Source: G965216255 sp965216255 | GTDB taxonomy: Bacteria > Bacteroidota > Rhodothermia > Rhodothermales > Bin80 | Assembly (NCBI GenBank): GCA_965216255.1 | Contig: OZ244148.1 | Location: 3,162,001 to 3,226,000, forward strand | DNA length: 64,000 nt | Reading direction: 5' to 3' | Shown here: positions 35,951-45,700 of the stretch, in pieces | Layout of the letters: each line of letters opens with the position of its first letter | Numbering within the stretch: position 1 is the stretch's first letter | The notes under the pieces: generated by a model | Database searches by the model: none | What the model saw: the letters and a program-made list of their open reading frames with translations, nothing else | What the model was told of the DNA's origin: nothing | Position numbers and translations under genes: made by a program

Positions 35951-37525
35951 ATGCAGCCCGAAGCACATTCCTCCCTCTCTTCTGCGGATGTTGAGACCTT
36001 CCGTGCGCAGCTTGCCGCGGTGCTTCAGCAGAACGCAAGCCAGTCCGAGGTAATCAATCAGCTGAGCGAAGAGATAAGCTGGCTGCAGGCGAAATTGGAG
36101 AGCAAGGACAAACAGCTGGCTGAAGCCCTCCGCCTGCTCTTTGGCTCCAGGAGCGAAAGGTATGTACTGGGGCCGGAGGCGCAGCAGGGCCTCTTGTTTG
36201 ACGACATGGAGGTCGAGGTGCCCCTGCCGCCCGAGCCCGAGACGGATCAGCCGAAGCGGAAGCGGCGCAAGGCCAAGCGGCGTCCGGACTTCGAGGATCT
36301 GCCGGATCACCTGCCCCGCGAGACGATCGTAATCCAGCCTGAAGAGGACACGACAGGTCTCATTTGCATCGGCATGGAGAAGACGCAGTACCTGGAGAGC
36401 GTGCCCAGCATGATAAAGGTGGTCGAGATTCATCGTCCCAAGTACGTGGACCCGACCGATGAGGACAGCGGCGTCATCATCGCCGAGTTGCCTCCGCGGC
36501 TGGTGGACAAGGGCATGGCCGGACCGGGATTGTTGGCCGATGTGGTGGTTAACAAGTACTGTGACCACTTGCCCCTGTACCGGCAGCAGCAGCGTTTCCG
36601 GCGGGAAGGCATTGAAATTGCCAAGTCCACGCTGGGAGGATGGATAGCGCAGTCGGCGTGGCACCTTGGGCCGCTGTATGATGCACTCAAGCAGGAGGCG
36701 CTCTTAAGCGGGTATCTGCAGGCGGATGAGACGCGTATCCAGGTCCAGGATCGAAAGAAGAAGGGCAAGACCCATCGGGGTTTTTACTGGGTGTACCATA
36801 CTCCGGAGCAGAAGCTGTTAGTGATGGAGTATCGCAAGAGCCGTGCCCGTGCAGGTCCGGTGGCGTTCTTGGGTGGGTATGCGGGAGCGTTGCAGACGGA
36901 CGGGTATGTGGCCTACAACGTCTTCGAAGCGCATCCGTCTATGACGGTCTACGGATGCATGGCGCATGCCCGTCGCAAGTTCTACGACTGTCGTAGCTAC
37001 GAACCGGAGAAGGCCGAGCACGTGTTGACAAAGATCAGGCGACTCTACGCCATAGAGCGCAGGCTGCGAGAGGAGGGTGCCAGTGCGGATCGTCGGCGCG
37101 AGGTACGTCAGGAAGAGGCCCGGCCTGTACTGGAAACGCTGAAGCCCTGGCTGGAGGCGAACGGGGGATTGCCCAAGAGTCCTTGGGGCCAGGCGACCAA
37201 CTATACGCTCGGCCTTTGGAAAAGGCTGACCCGATACCTGGATGAGGGCCGCGTGGAGCTGGACAATAACCTCATTGAAAATGCCCTGCGGCCGTTGGTT
37301 ATCGGCCGCAAGAATTACCTGTTCGCGGGATCACATGATGCGGCCCAGCGGGCAGCCGTGGTCTATTCGCTACTTGGCACGTGCAAGCTACACGGTGTTA
37401 ATCCCCAGGAGTGGCTCACGGACGTGTTCGAGCGCATCCCGACGCATCCGGCCAGGCGCGTAGCTGACCTCTTGCCTCATCATTGGCAGAAGGCACGACA
37501 AGCTGACAAACACAAGGCGGCATAG
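35951..37525 (+). CDS. tnpC: IS66 transposase TnpC
   Basis: 524 residues, usual length. N-terminal coiled coil ('INQLSEEISWLQAKLESKDK'), then 'LFGSRSERYVLG', a Cys-less linker in the zinc-finger region, and the DDE core: 'LQADETRIQVQDRK' (first Asp), 'ALQTDGYVAYN' (second Asp) and 'LDNNLIENALRPLVIGRKNY' (Glu), ending 'KLHGVNPQEWLTDVFERIP'. The DDE transposase catalyses cut-and-paste movement of the element. The frame is uninterrupted. Confidence 0.96.
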   Translation: MQPEAHSSLSSADVETFRAQLAAVLQQNASQSEVINQLSEEISWLQAKLESKDKQLAEALRLLFGSRSERYVLGPEAQQGLLFDDMEVEVPLPPEPETDQPKRKRRKAKRRPDFEDLPDHLPRETIVIQPEEDTTGLICIGMEKTQYLESVPSMIKVVEIHRPKYVDPTDEDSGVIIAELPPRLVDKGMAGPGLLADVVVNKYCDHLPLYRQQQRFRREGIEIAKSTLGGWIAQSAWHLGPLYDALKQEALLSGYLQADETRIQVQDRKKKGKTHRGFYWVYHTPEQKLLVMEYRKSRARAGPVAFLGGYAGALQTDGYVAYNVFEAHPSMTVYGCMAHARRKFYDCRSYEPEKAEHVLTKIRRLYAIERRLREEGASADRRREVRQEEARPVLETLKPWLEANGGLPKSPWGQATNYTLGLWKRLTRYLDEGRVELDNNLIENALRPLVIGRKNYLFAGSHDAAQRAAVVYSLLGTCKLHGVNPQEWLTDVFERIPTHPARRVADLLPHHWQKARQADKHKAA

Positions 37526-37643
37526 CTGCCAAGCGCCGAGTGTGCCGGATCCGGCAAGCCCACCTGCTCTCCGCCTTCCAGCCGTCCTGTACCCATCGGC
37601 ACACCTGTAGCTGCCGCTGACCTGTACTTCACCGGACGCTTAC

Positions 37644-37651
37644 ACACGCCC
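37644..37651. repeat. IS66 target-site duplication, right copy (ACACGCCC)
   Basis: Identical to 35169-35176; see the left copy. Confidence 0.95.
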
Positions 37652-38567
37652 AGCGGCAGACCCCCCCGCTGTAAGTGCCAGCGTAGCACACAGATGCACG
37701 CCCATCGCCTTAGCCGAAGTCTGGTTACGTCCGAACACCTTCACACTCCGGAGGAGAGGCATCATGGATCTTTGTGCCGTCTTGCACGGACACCACCGTC
37801 AACTGCGTTTGCATCCGTTCAATCGTGCGTGCCCGATGCGGCGCCAGGATGTATTCCGGCGTGACAGCCGACGTATTCGGCTTCTCAATGAAGCGCCCCT
37901 GCAGCGCTGCGCGGTCCACTTCCATGTTGGCCGTCATAGGCTCTCCCGGCGTATGTGTCAATAGTGCGACACTTTGTACCCAACGTGCGGACAGGCGTTG
38001 GTCCCCCATCGGCGCGTTTCCAAATTCCTGTGCAGCCCACTCCTTGCTGTCGAGCCCCTCTCCAGGAGCAAGCCGGGGGTGGCCTCCACATAGGGCACCC
38101 CCGTGCCGCCAGCGGCGGTCCGGTTCATAGACGTATACCGCCTTCCTGGTCTTCGTACGCGCGTGGGTTCGGGTATGGCGACTTCGCCCGGATGCCGTGC
38201 CTACCCCCAGAAAACTGGTGGCCTTGAAACAGCTTCCTTGCTGCGGCGGCGCTACAAACGTTTTTACCAACCACAAACGATACCCGTAGCGCCGCGCAAA
38301 ATCTTCCGGCAGACGCCGCAACACTTTTCCCAGCAGGTAACTGGCCAGGTTGCTGCACTGCACGCCAGAACGTATAAGGAACCGGCTCAGGCCCACGACG
38401 CGTTACAGATACTCCTGGCGCTGCTTATCCGTCCAGGCCATCCAAATATCTCGCGGCTTCAAATCCAGGGCGGAAGCCGAAAAACCGATCGCACCCAGCA
38501 CTCCGTGGGCACTATCGAAGAGGTAGTGCACTTGGGCTCCCGCAAACAACGTCGTCGTGCGCCAAGC

Positions 38568-38573
38568 TAACTG
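38568..38573. repeat. ISNCY copy 1 target-site duplication, left (TAACTG)
   Basis: Identical to 40338-40343 on the other side of the element. Six-base duplication, also six bases in copy 2 (TAGTTG). Confidence 0.85.
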
Positions 38574-40337
38574 GTGATTGACCGAATACTCTCTTTTTTC
38601 GGCCTCGAATGCACAGGCACGGTCGTTTTTTGAGTTCGTTGACGGTCCGCTTCGAGTGTTTCGGCCATGCTGGCGTCTCTTGCGTGCGCGCACGGACAGT
38701 TTGCGGCTCGAAGGGCGTTGTGTTCCTATCGGGAGGACATACGTGTCCCTTGGGGCCTGCGATTGGGACCTTTCTGCGAGGTGGTAGCGGGCCTACGCCG
38801 CGCGCTTTCGCCGACGCCTTATTCGTGCCCGTTCCTGGGCGCGCACCAGACATCCCAGCCGGTGCACGTTGACCGCCAGCACGGACAGGTTCACCATCAG
38901 CGCGAAGTTCTCCGGACTCTTCTGCCGCCACCGCCCCGAAGTCCGAAATTGGCCAGACACGACTCGGCGGCCGGCTGCTGCCGCCGCGCTGCCTTGAACG
39001 CAGGCGCGCGCTTTCGCGCACGCTCCGCCAGAGAAAGCTTGCCCTTCTTCGGAAGCGCATTGAGCGCCAGCCGAGCATCCAATGCTTCTCGATTCTTCAA
39101 GCTGTGAAAGCCCCGGTCAAAACTGCACGCATTGAACGCTGGAAAAGCCGCCTGCACCGCGTCAATGATCGCTGCCGCCACCTCAACATCTGATGTGTCC
39201 CACAGGATGTGATAAGCCAACCGGTGCGCATCTTCTACCAGTGCGACCGGAAGGCCGAGCTCCGCCCGCCCGCCTTGCCTTTGCTGATCCAACGCGTATG
39301 TGGCTTGTGGATGGAAAACACTTTCTGCGCATGTGGAATCTTCTCGCCCAAGAGGATGCGACGCCTGATCCACCAACAATTCCACATAGTGCAAGTAATA
39401 GGCGATCTCCGCTCGCGCCGCCTCCGATTTCTGCGCCGTGGCCAAGGCATTTAACAGCGTACGGGCACGTGCTGCAGTCTGTGTACACTGGCGCAAGTAC
39501 GCCTTCACTCTTTTCGGATTCTGCCGGTAGCGCGGGGCCGTCCGCACCCGGCTGAAGGCCTGGTATACCTTCCGCGTGCGATCCGCATGCTTGCGCCAGC
39601 CCGGAAGAGCGAATGCCGCAGCCGAGCGTGCACTCACACGTATTAGACCACGAAGTGCATCCCAGCACAGACCCACATCGGTGGGATAGTGCACATGCGT
39701 CTTAACCACCCTGGAATCGCAGCGACCACCTAGCGCGGCCCCAGACTTTTTTGCAGCCACCTTGTGCGCCGTCCGCACTATCAATTGGGTCACCTTCCGG
39801 ACCAGCTTCGGCGTCAAAAGCTGCACGTTGTCCACCAGGTGCTGTCTGCTGTACTTCACCTCGTCAAAGGCGGCCTCGCCGTGCCCCAAGAGCTCCCGCA
39901 GCAAGAGATCGTTGTTCGCCCGGTACAACAAAGCATCGTAGTCCAGATCCAGGCACTGCTTGACTATCGCAAACACGATGACGCGCCATAGATCCATGCC
40001 CGGTCGTCCGACATCTCTGCGCGCACCCGGCTGAAAGTGCGCCTCCAGAATCGTGAACAAGGCCGCACGGGATTCCGCCGTGCAGTAGACGCACTGCAGA
40101 CCCTTGAGCACCGCACCCATGTCGCCGCGCATTCTCGGGTCTATGGCAATCTCCTTGATCGGCGTACTGTCGAGTGCACGGCACTCTGGGACAATCTTGC
40201 GCATGGTTTCCCTGGCGAATGTGAGCTGTTTTGCGCTCTTAAAGGCCCAAATCGGCTATACGTCCTTCAGATTTAGCGCCAATGGCAAGATATAACCGAT
40301 TGTTTCTTTAAGATTTAAAATATTTTCGTACAAGCAC
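38574..40337 (-). mobile_element. ISNCY-family (ISDol1-like) element, copy 1 (1764 bp)
   Basis: Ends are fixed by comparison with copy 2 (56392-58167) and by the 6-bp duplications. The left end GTGATTGACCGAATACT and the right end (reverse complement) GTGCTTGTACGAAAATACT form imperfect inverted repeats. About 95% of the DNA is shared with copy 2, but copy 1 has 5-, 4- and 6-nt deletions and one 3-nt insertion inside the transposase. It lies 17 nt into the group II intron. Confidence 0.92.
38793..40204 (-). pseudogene. ISNCY transposase, copy 1, internally damaged
   Basis: Opens like copy 2 ('MRKIVPECRALDSTPIKEIA', 'GRPGMDLWRVIVFAIVKQCL', 'GRCDSRVVKTHVHYPTDVGL'). Relative to copy 2 a 5-nt deletion near 39370 and a 4-nt deletion near 39258 put about 34 residues out of frame, destroying the conserved 'KVFSIHKPHTRWISKGKAG' block, and a 6-nt deletion near 39217 removes two residues. 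The main frame stops at 38897. The C-terminal 50 codons are in the -1 frame to TAG 38793-38795, as in copy 2. Probably inactive. Confidence 0.85.
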
Positions 40338-40343
40338 TAACTG
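40338..40343. repeat. ISNCY copy 1 target-site duplication, right (TAACTG)
   Basis: Identical to 38568-38573. Confidence 0.85.
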
Positions 40344-40921
40344 GCGTGATATAGCGGATGCAAGTTCCGTGACATATAAGGCTAACCAACCGTATGTCTC
40401 CGCGAGCCGTGCATCGTCACCCGCGAGGGGGGCGGTGAAGCGTCGGCAGCGGGGCGTGTGGCCAGGGCTATTGAGCACCGAAAGATCCAACATTTGGGTC
40501 GCCGAGACTCTGATGACGGTTGAAGGCAATATGAACACTCTCGTTAAGGGTGAGAGAGTGCCAGACCCACGGTGTCGAAGAACCCAGGGACGCACGTACA
40601 TATCACGCCGGGACCTGGGAGGTCTCCCTGCTGCCCAGCGCCATGGGCGGGGCCGCCAAAGAGAAGGCAGAAGCCGATCGGAGGATGCACAGCAGGGAGA
40701 AGTCAGAAGGGTCATATTAGTGATGAAGCCGGCGAACAAAGCGTGGAGGCCCACGCGGCGGAGTTGGTGGAGCGAAGGGCCCCACCCGAGGGGAAACCGG
40801 CAATTCCTGCACATACCGGACACAGGGCCGGGTTCGTGTGCCACAAGGGATGGACCGGTTACGGCTACGGATTGGCATGCCAACCCGTTAACGTCATGCG
40901 CGCTGGCGCGACCCGAGGGAG

Positions 40922-40953
40922 GAGCCGGATGCCTTAGCGGGCACGTCCGGATC
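40922..40953 (+). ncRNA. Group II intron domain V
   Basis: Starts GAGCCGGATGCC and ends GGCACGTCCGGATC, with the catalytic AGC at 40923-40925, a two-part stem (GAGCCGG/CCGGATC and TGCC/GGCA) and the internal bulge typical of domain V. The third pair is G.A rather than the usual G.U. The following GTGCGGGGGCCTCGG / CCCGGGGCCTACCGC region fits domain VI. Confidence 0.75.
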
Positions 40954-41430
40954 TGTGCGGGGGCCTCGGGGAAACCCGGGGCCTACCGCGATCCCTTTGG
41001 GTGCTCCTCTGCCATGAGCGTGTTCCAGACGGTTCGCTGCGCGGCACCAACTCCAGACCCTGTACCTCCTTCAGCGAGGGCGGTGCATTCAAGGGCGCCG
41101 GTATCGGTTTATCCAAAAGACTAGGAGAGGCCCCCCGGCAACGTGCGCTCAGGCGCCGGTAAGGACAGCCTAACCTCGGCCTCCAGCCTCTTGAAAGCCT
41201 TCAGGCACCCGACCTGTTGCGGGCGCCCCAGCGCATCGATAAGGCCCAAATTCTCACAGACGTGGCGGCGAACCGCACTCCGGCTGTCGTGCCCCTCCGC
41301 ATCAACCACGCGCGAACCCCTAGATTCCGAGGCCCGAAGCGTCCGAAGTACCTGGCTCTGTGTGTCAATGCCGTGAAACTACACGGCCAGGGTCACAATG
41401 TTAAGTAGTAATTATGATCAACAGGGAAGG

Positions 41431-42708
41431 CTACGTGCCCGCCGAATAATCCGTAGCGTACGCCGCCTGCTCTTCGGTCAGGGCATCGATGGCAAGGCCC
41501 ATGGTCGCAAGTTTGAGGCCCGCAATGTGCTGGTCGATCTCCACCGGTAAATCAACTACGGCGTTGGGCAATTCTTCGCCTTGCTCGTATGTTTGTACTA
41601 AATGTAAATGGGCCATGAATTGGTTGGCGAAGCTCATATCCATTACCTCGGACGGATGACCTTCAGCTGCGGCCAGGTTCACGAGACGCCCGTCCGCCAG
41701 GACGAAAATCTTCTTGCCGCCGTTGAAAGTGTATTCGCGGTTATCCGGACGGATCACGCGGTTACCGGTTGAGGCAGCGGCCAGCTCGTCGAGACAAAGT
41801 TCCACGTCGTAGTGGCCGGTATTGCAAACAATGGCGCCGTCTTTCATGGCCACAAAGTGGCGCCCGCGGATGATGTGTTTCATGCCGGTGGCTGTCACGA
41901 ATATGTCTCCCCTGCGAGATGCTTCATCCATGGGCATCACAAGCATGCCCTCGAGCGTTGCCTTTAGCGCTGCGGTGGGCTTCACCTCGGTGATAATCAC
42001 GTTGGCGCCAAGCCCCTTTGCGCGCATCGCCACACCACGTCCACAGTGGCCGTAGCCCGCCACTACAAAATTCTTGCCCGCAATTAGCACGGACGTGGCC
42101 CGCAGGATGCCGTCAATCGTGCTCTGCCCGGTGCCGTATACGTTGTCAAAGTCCCACTTCGTTTCCGCGTCGTTAACGGCAAGAACGGGATAGAGAAGCT
42201 TGCCATCGCTGGCCATAGCTCGGAGGCGTTGGACTCCCGTTGTAGTTTCCTCGCTGCCGCCAATAATATGACTAGCCAGGCGCGGAAACCGGTGGTGGAT
42301 CGTGAAAATCAGGTCGGCTCCGTCGTCAAGCGTCAGGTGCGGCGGTTCGTCGATAGTTCGGTCGATGCTCCAGTAGAATTCATCTACGCTCTGGGCGTAC
42401 CATGCATAGATCTCGATCCCATTAGCGGCTAGCGCCGCCGCTACCTCGTCATTGGTTGACAGCGGATTGCACCCGCTCCAGGCCACCTGCGCACCGCAGG
42501 CGGCAAACGTCTCAATCAGCACGGCGGTCTCCTTCGTGACGTGGAGGCAGCCCGTAATCTTGTAGCCCTTGAAGGGTTTGGTTTTGGCGTATTCCTCTCG
42601 CAATTGGGCAAGTACGGGCATCCGGCTTTCTGCCCATTCAATGCGCATTCTGCCGGCTTCTGCCAGACCTAGGTCCCGAACCTTGTATCGGCTTTCCAAG
42701 TGGTCCAT
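41431..42708 (-). CDS. ahcY: Adenosylhomocysteinase (S-adenosylhomocysteine hydrolase)
   Basis: 425 residues. It cleaves S-adenosylhomocysteine to adenosine and homocysteine, clearing the product inhibitor of methyltransferases. Landmarks: 'GYKITGCLHVTKETAVLIET', 'WSGCNPLSTNDEVAAAL', 'NDAETKWDFDNVYGTGQST', NAD-binding 'VVAGYGHCGRGVAMRAKGLG' (216-235), 'NTGHYDVEL' and 'EVMDMSFANQF'. Slightly shorter than eukaryotic forms, as in the short bacterial/archaeal-type enzyme. Its functional partner metK lies 4 kb upstream on the same strand with a protease gene between. Confidence 0.95.
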   Translation of the reverse strand: MDHLESRYKVRDLGLAEAGRMRIEWAESRMPVLAQLREEYAKTKPFKGYKITGCLHVTKETAVLIETFAACGAQVAWSGCNPLSTNDEVAAALAANGIEIYAWYAQSVDEFYWSIDRTIDEPPHLTLDDGADLIFTIHHRFPRLASHIIGGSEETTTGVQRLRAMASDGKLLYPVLAVNDAETKWDFDNVYGTGQSTIDGILRATSVLIAGKNFVVAGYGHCGRGVAMRAKGLGANVIITEVKPTAALKATLEGMLVMPMDEASRRGDIFVTATGMKHIIRGRHFVAMKDGAIVCNTGHYDVELCLDELAAASTGNRVIRPDNREYTFNGGKKIFVLADGRLVNLAAAEGHPSEVMDMSFANQFMAHLHLVQTYEQGEELPNAVVDLPVEIDQHIAGLKLATMGLAIDALTEEQAAYATDYSAGT

Positions 42709-42780
42709 AGTAGTATAGGGTAGTCTCTCGTGAAAAAGACGCGGCGTAGTACCCGCTAGTGCTCCCGGCGTTTCTACGTG

Positions 42781-45700
42781 CTATCGGGCCAAGATCATCG
42801 GCTCGATCACTTGACGCTCGCCGGCTGTCATGCGAAGGAAGTACAGTCCACCTGCAAGATCCCCGCTGAGAAACGATATGGTGTACGAAGCGGCCGACTG
42901 CTCTGTATTTACAAGGACGCTTACGCGCTGTCCCAGTATGTTATATACTTCCATGAGCACGGACGAGGTCTCCGACAGCGTGTACTGGATGGAAGTATGG
43001 TCGGCAAAGGGGTCAGGAAAATTCGCATGAAGCGCCAGCTCGCGCTCGATGCCAAAACTCTCTTCCGGAGTGCTGTAACCGAGACTGGCTGCGTTAATCT
43101 GCCAGAAGTCATTGGCACCAGAACCGGAAGACGTCCCAAAATCTAGTCGCATTCGTACCTGTCTGCCGGCATAGTGGGCAAGGTCGAAGTCGGAGCGCGC
43201 GGCATGCCGTGCATCCCCTGTCCAGCCCGGCTGTCCGTCAAGCGCATGACCGGGCCCAACCAAGCCGCTGTAGCCAACCTCGGGTAGCAGCACTGACCAC
43301 GGCCCGGAGTCGGCGTCGCGAAGCTTGACGTTGGCGCCGGCGGCAGCTCCAAGGCGGTAGGAATGTGATAGCTCGAATGCGATTTTGGTGGCGTTCTTCG
43401 GCAGGTCAAACGGCCCCAATAGAATGCTTGAAACACCTGGATCGCCGGTAGCATGGGCACCGTAGCCCGTATCTATGGCCTTCCAATGGCCGGTGGCGAG
43501 GGCGCCGGCGAGGGCCGAAAGCTCTTCTGCCAGCCGTGCCTCGATCACGAGAGGTGCCTCTGCTACCGGCGGCGCTACCACTGTGTTGCCGTCGAAATCC
43601 TGAAAGCGCATCCTGTACGTAATGCGTGAACCTACAGACATCGGGTTACGCAACGGGATGGTACCCGTGAAAGTAGTCAGGCTAAATGGGGCCATTTCAA
43701 GGCGGACGGTGCCGGATTCGGCATCTGTGCCGCGTGGGTCGTAGGTGTAGTCCAGCAGCGCGGAATCAACGCCCGGGTGGTCCTCGGCCTCTACCGTAAT
43801 TGGCGGTGGCAAGGCACCCGCGGGCGCAATCTGCAGGGCTTCCGGCAGCCGTGAAATGACAGGAGGGGCCGCGTCCACGGTTTTCCGAACCAACATCCGT
43901 ACATCGTCAAGGGCCCATCCGGCATATGCATACCTGGAAGAATGGCTGTTGGCCTGGTCCGTACCCAATTCGAAGCGTATTCGCACATCCTCGTCGCCAG
44001 ACAGTTGCATGCGAACACGGCGCCAGCCAAAGCTGTAGCCGCCAAACGCAGGTTCATGCTCCATGGGATTGTCTCTTCCGCCGGAAATGGGTCCGGTGTA
44101 GCCTTCGTCCGGATGCAATAGCGCCCAAGTCCCGCCGGCGTCGTACGATACCTTGACGTTGCCTCCGTCGTGCAGCGCTCCGGTGGCAGAAGGTCCCGGT
44201 CCTTCTATGCCCTCGTGCTCAAAATCATGCCAATGCCAGAATTCGAGGTACAGGCTCGAATGGTTGTCCAGGTTTGGCGCGGAAAATTCGAGAGAGGCCC
44301 GGGTGGGAGCGCCGGGATACGATCCTGCAGGATTTGTGATCCATGCGCCGCTTCCGGAATGGGCGGCAAGGAGCCCGTACGATGGGGCTCCTAGGTCCCA
44401 GTAGCCGTTTGGCGCGAGTACACCGTCTTTTTCAAACGTGTATGCCAATAGTGCGCCGTCTTCTACAACGTCGAGCGGAAAAGCGGGGGCACCCTCAGGT
44501 GGCAGGGCGGCCTCATTGGGTATGCCCGCTATGTCTCGGGCCCGTATGCGGTATCTGACGCGGTTTCCAGGCTCGGCGATGTTGTCAGGGAACCGGCCGG
44601 CATAGCCGCCTCCGACCGCTGCCAACTGGAAGGTGCCGCTGCCGCGCAGTACACCTTCCCTGCTCAGTATCTCGAACGAGGCCCAGACGCTATCGATTCC
44701 CTGATCGTCTGTCACGTCCGCTTCGATCCCGGGAGGCCAGTCTTCAATGTCCGTATAGGCAAGCGGCTGGTGGTGGATCTCTGGAGCGTGGGTATCCCTG
44801 CCGATCCTCACGCGATAGGTGGATGCCGGTGCGTTGGCGGGAAGCCGGGCCACGAAGCCGCCTTTATCGGCAGCCTCAAGGTAGTAGGCCATCTGCATTG
44901 CTGCCGGCTGCAGTGGAAGGGACCCCGAATACAGGTGGATTCCCGCCGGCGTAAGCTCCAGGGTCTCGAACGGAGCGCCGTCCGTACTGTGGAGCATGCG
45001 TACGCTTGTGATATCTGCAGGTCTTGGCGTGACCTCCGCCGTGATCTCAACCACCGGCATGGTAGCCGCATCCAACGATTCAAGCGGATCGTGCACCACA
45101 GCGGGGCCGAATTCGGCGGCGTTGAGCAAGTTGCGCCCCCCGAAACGACGTACGATGCTTGTGAGATGGATGCCCTCGAACAGGTCCACGTCTGCTTGGG
45201 CAATCGCTTCCGCGGCATCCAGGAATGTGACCGGGCGGCTCAGGTACAGGTGGGAGTAAAGATGCAGGCGGTCCGTTATATCCTTGCCAAGGTCCTCATA
45301 GATCTCCATAACTGCAGTAGCCCAAAAGACTCCGTCTGAATACCAGTACTGGGAGCTGCATGCTCCGACATCGCACTGGGTGTCTTCGGGATAAGTGCCC
45401 AGGCGGTCCAGCCTGCGACCCTCCCACGTGGCGTTTCCATCCCACGAAAAGACATGCCGCCAGTCGTGGCTCGGCACCGCACCGGCATCCATAAGGCCGC
45501 GCGTATAGGAAACGGCCCAGTAGTCGGACCAGCCTTCGTGTAGAGCACTGCCCTCGGCTCCGTCGAGAAGGCCAGGTGCATGGGCCTCCAGGAGAGCGTG
45601 GCCGTATTCATGAAGGATGACTTCCGCATCTTCCGCGTCATCGATGCCGCCATCGCCAAAGGCCAGGGCGTAGATCCCGGGTAAGAATTGGGAATTATCC

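Larger units (their letters stand above)
35177..37643 (+). mobile_element. Complete IS66-family element (2467 bp)
   Basis: The terminal inverted repeats begin GTAAGCGTGCGGTGAA (left, 35177) and, reverse-complemented, GTAAGCGTCCGGTGAA (right, ending 37643), 15 of 16 identical. The GTAA start is typical of IS66. It carries tnpA, tnpB and tnpC in order. A perfect 8-bp target duplication and intact tnpB/tnpC imply a fairly recent insertion. It splits the fossil transposase precisely: removing the element and one duplication copy restores the reading 'GLPLGVLHCAYRAEKG' on the minus strand. Confidence 0.96.
38557..40992 (+). ncRNA. ORF-less group II intron, antisense in the fossil transposase, interrupted by ISNCY
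   Basis: The 5' end at 38557 is GTGCGCC, the group II GUGCG start, and the 3' end at 40992 is ...CGCGAT (AY). Joining base 38556 to base 40993 restores the host frame exactly ('EEHPKG' + 'TTLFAGAQVHYL' on the minus strand), so both splice sites are defined to the base. Near the 5' end 'GCGCCA' pairs with 'TGGCGT' once the ISNCY is removed, followed by AGCGGATGCAAGTTCCGT as in known introns. A domain V-like hairpin lies at 40922-40953 and a domain VI-like stem behind it. Without the ISNCY and its duplication the intron is 666 nt, too short for a reverse transcriptase, which is absent. It lies on the strand opposite to the host gene. Confidence 0.85.
34230..41310 (-). pseudogene. Fossil DUF4338 + Tn5/IS4-like transposase, split by IS66 and by a group II intron
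   Basis: Reading right to left and skipping the insertions gives one protein: 'SRSAVRRHVCENLGLIDALG', 'RPQQVGCLKAFKRLEAEVRL', 'RTVWNTLMAEEHPKG' | intron | 'TTLFAGAQVHYLFDSAHGVL', 'GAIGFSASALDLKPRDIW', in-frame TAA, 'RVVGLSRFLIRSGVQCSNLA', 'DFARRYGYRLWLVKTF', 'EGLDSKEWAAQEFG', 'ALLTHTPGEPMTANMEVDRA', 'LQRGGLPLGV' | IS66 | 'LHCAYRAEKGPHRPKTQRWV', 'RVMDWEGDIFALF', 'NAVIALRLLLMTLLGREVPE' and 'IMWRGYGRLQTGAMMYTVVE'. The N-terminal half is DUF4338 (the DruA domain), the C-terminal half a Tn5-like DDE transposase. Several stops and frameshifts in the host gene itself show that it is dead independently of the insertions. Confidence 0.85.

Noticed and set aside
40369..41124. 251-codon open frame on the plus strand
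   Set aside because: It runs through the group II intron's structured RNA and out into its 3' exon, is Arg/Pro/Gly-rich, and matches no protein. Coding is not supported.
34230..41310. DUF4338 (DruA) as evidence of a Druantia anti-phage system
   Set aside because: The domain is fused to a Tn5-like DDE transposase, a known mobile-element form, and no other Druantia genes (DruB-E) are nearby. The gene is also dead.
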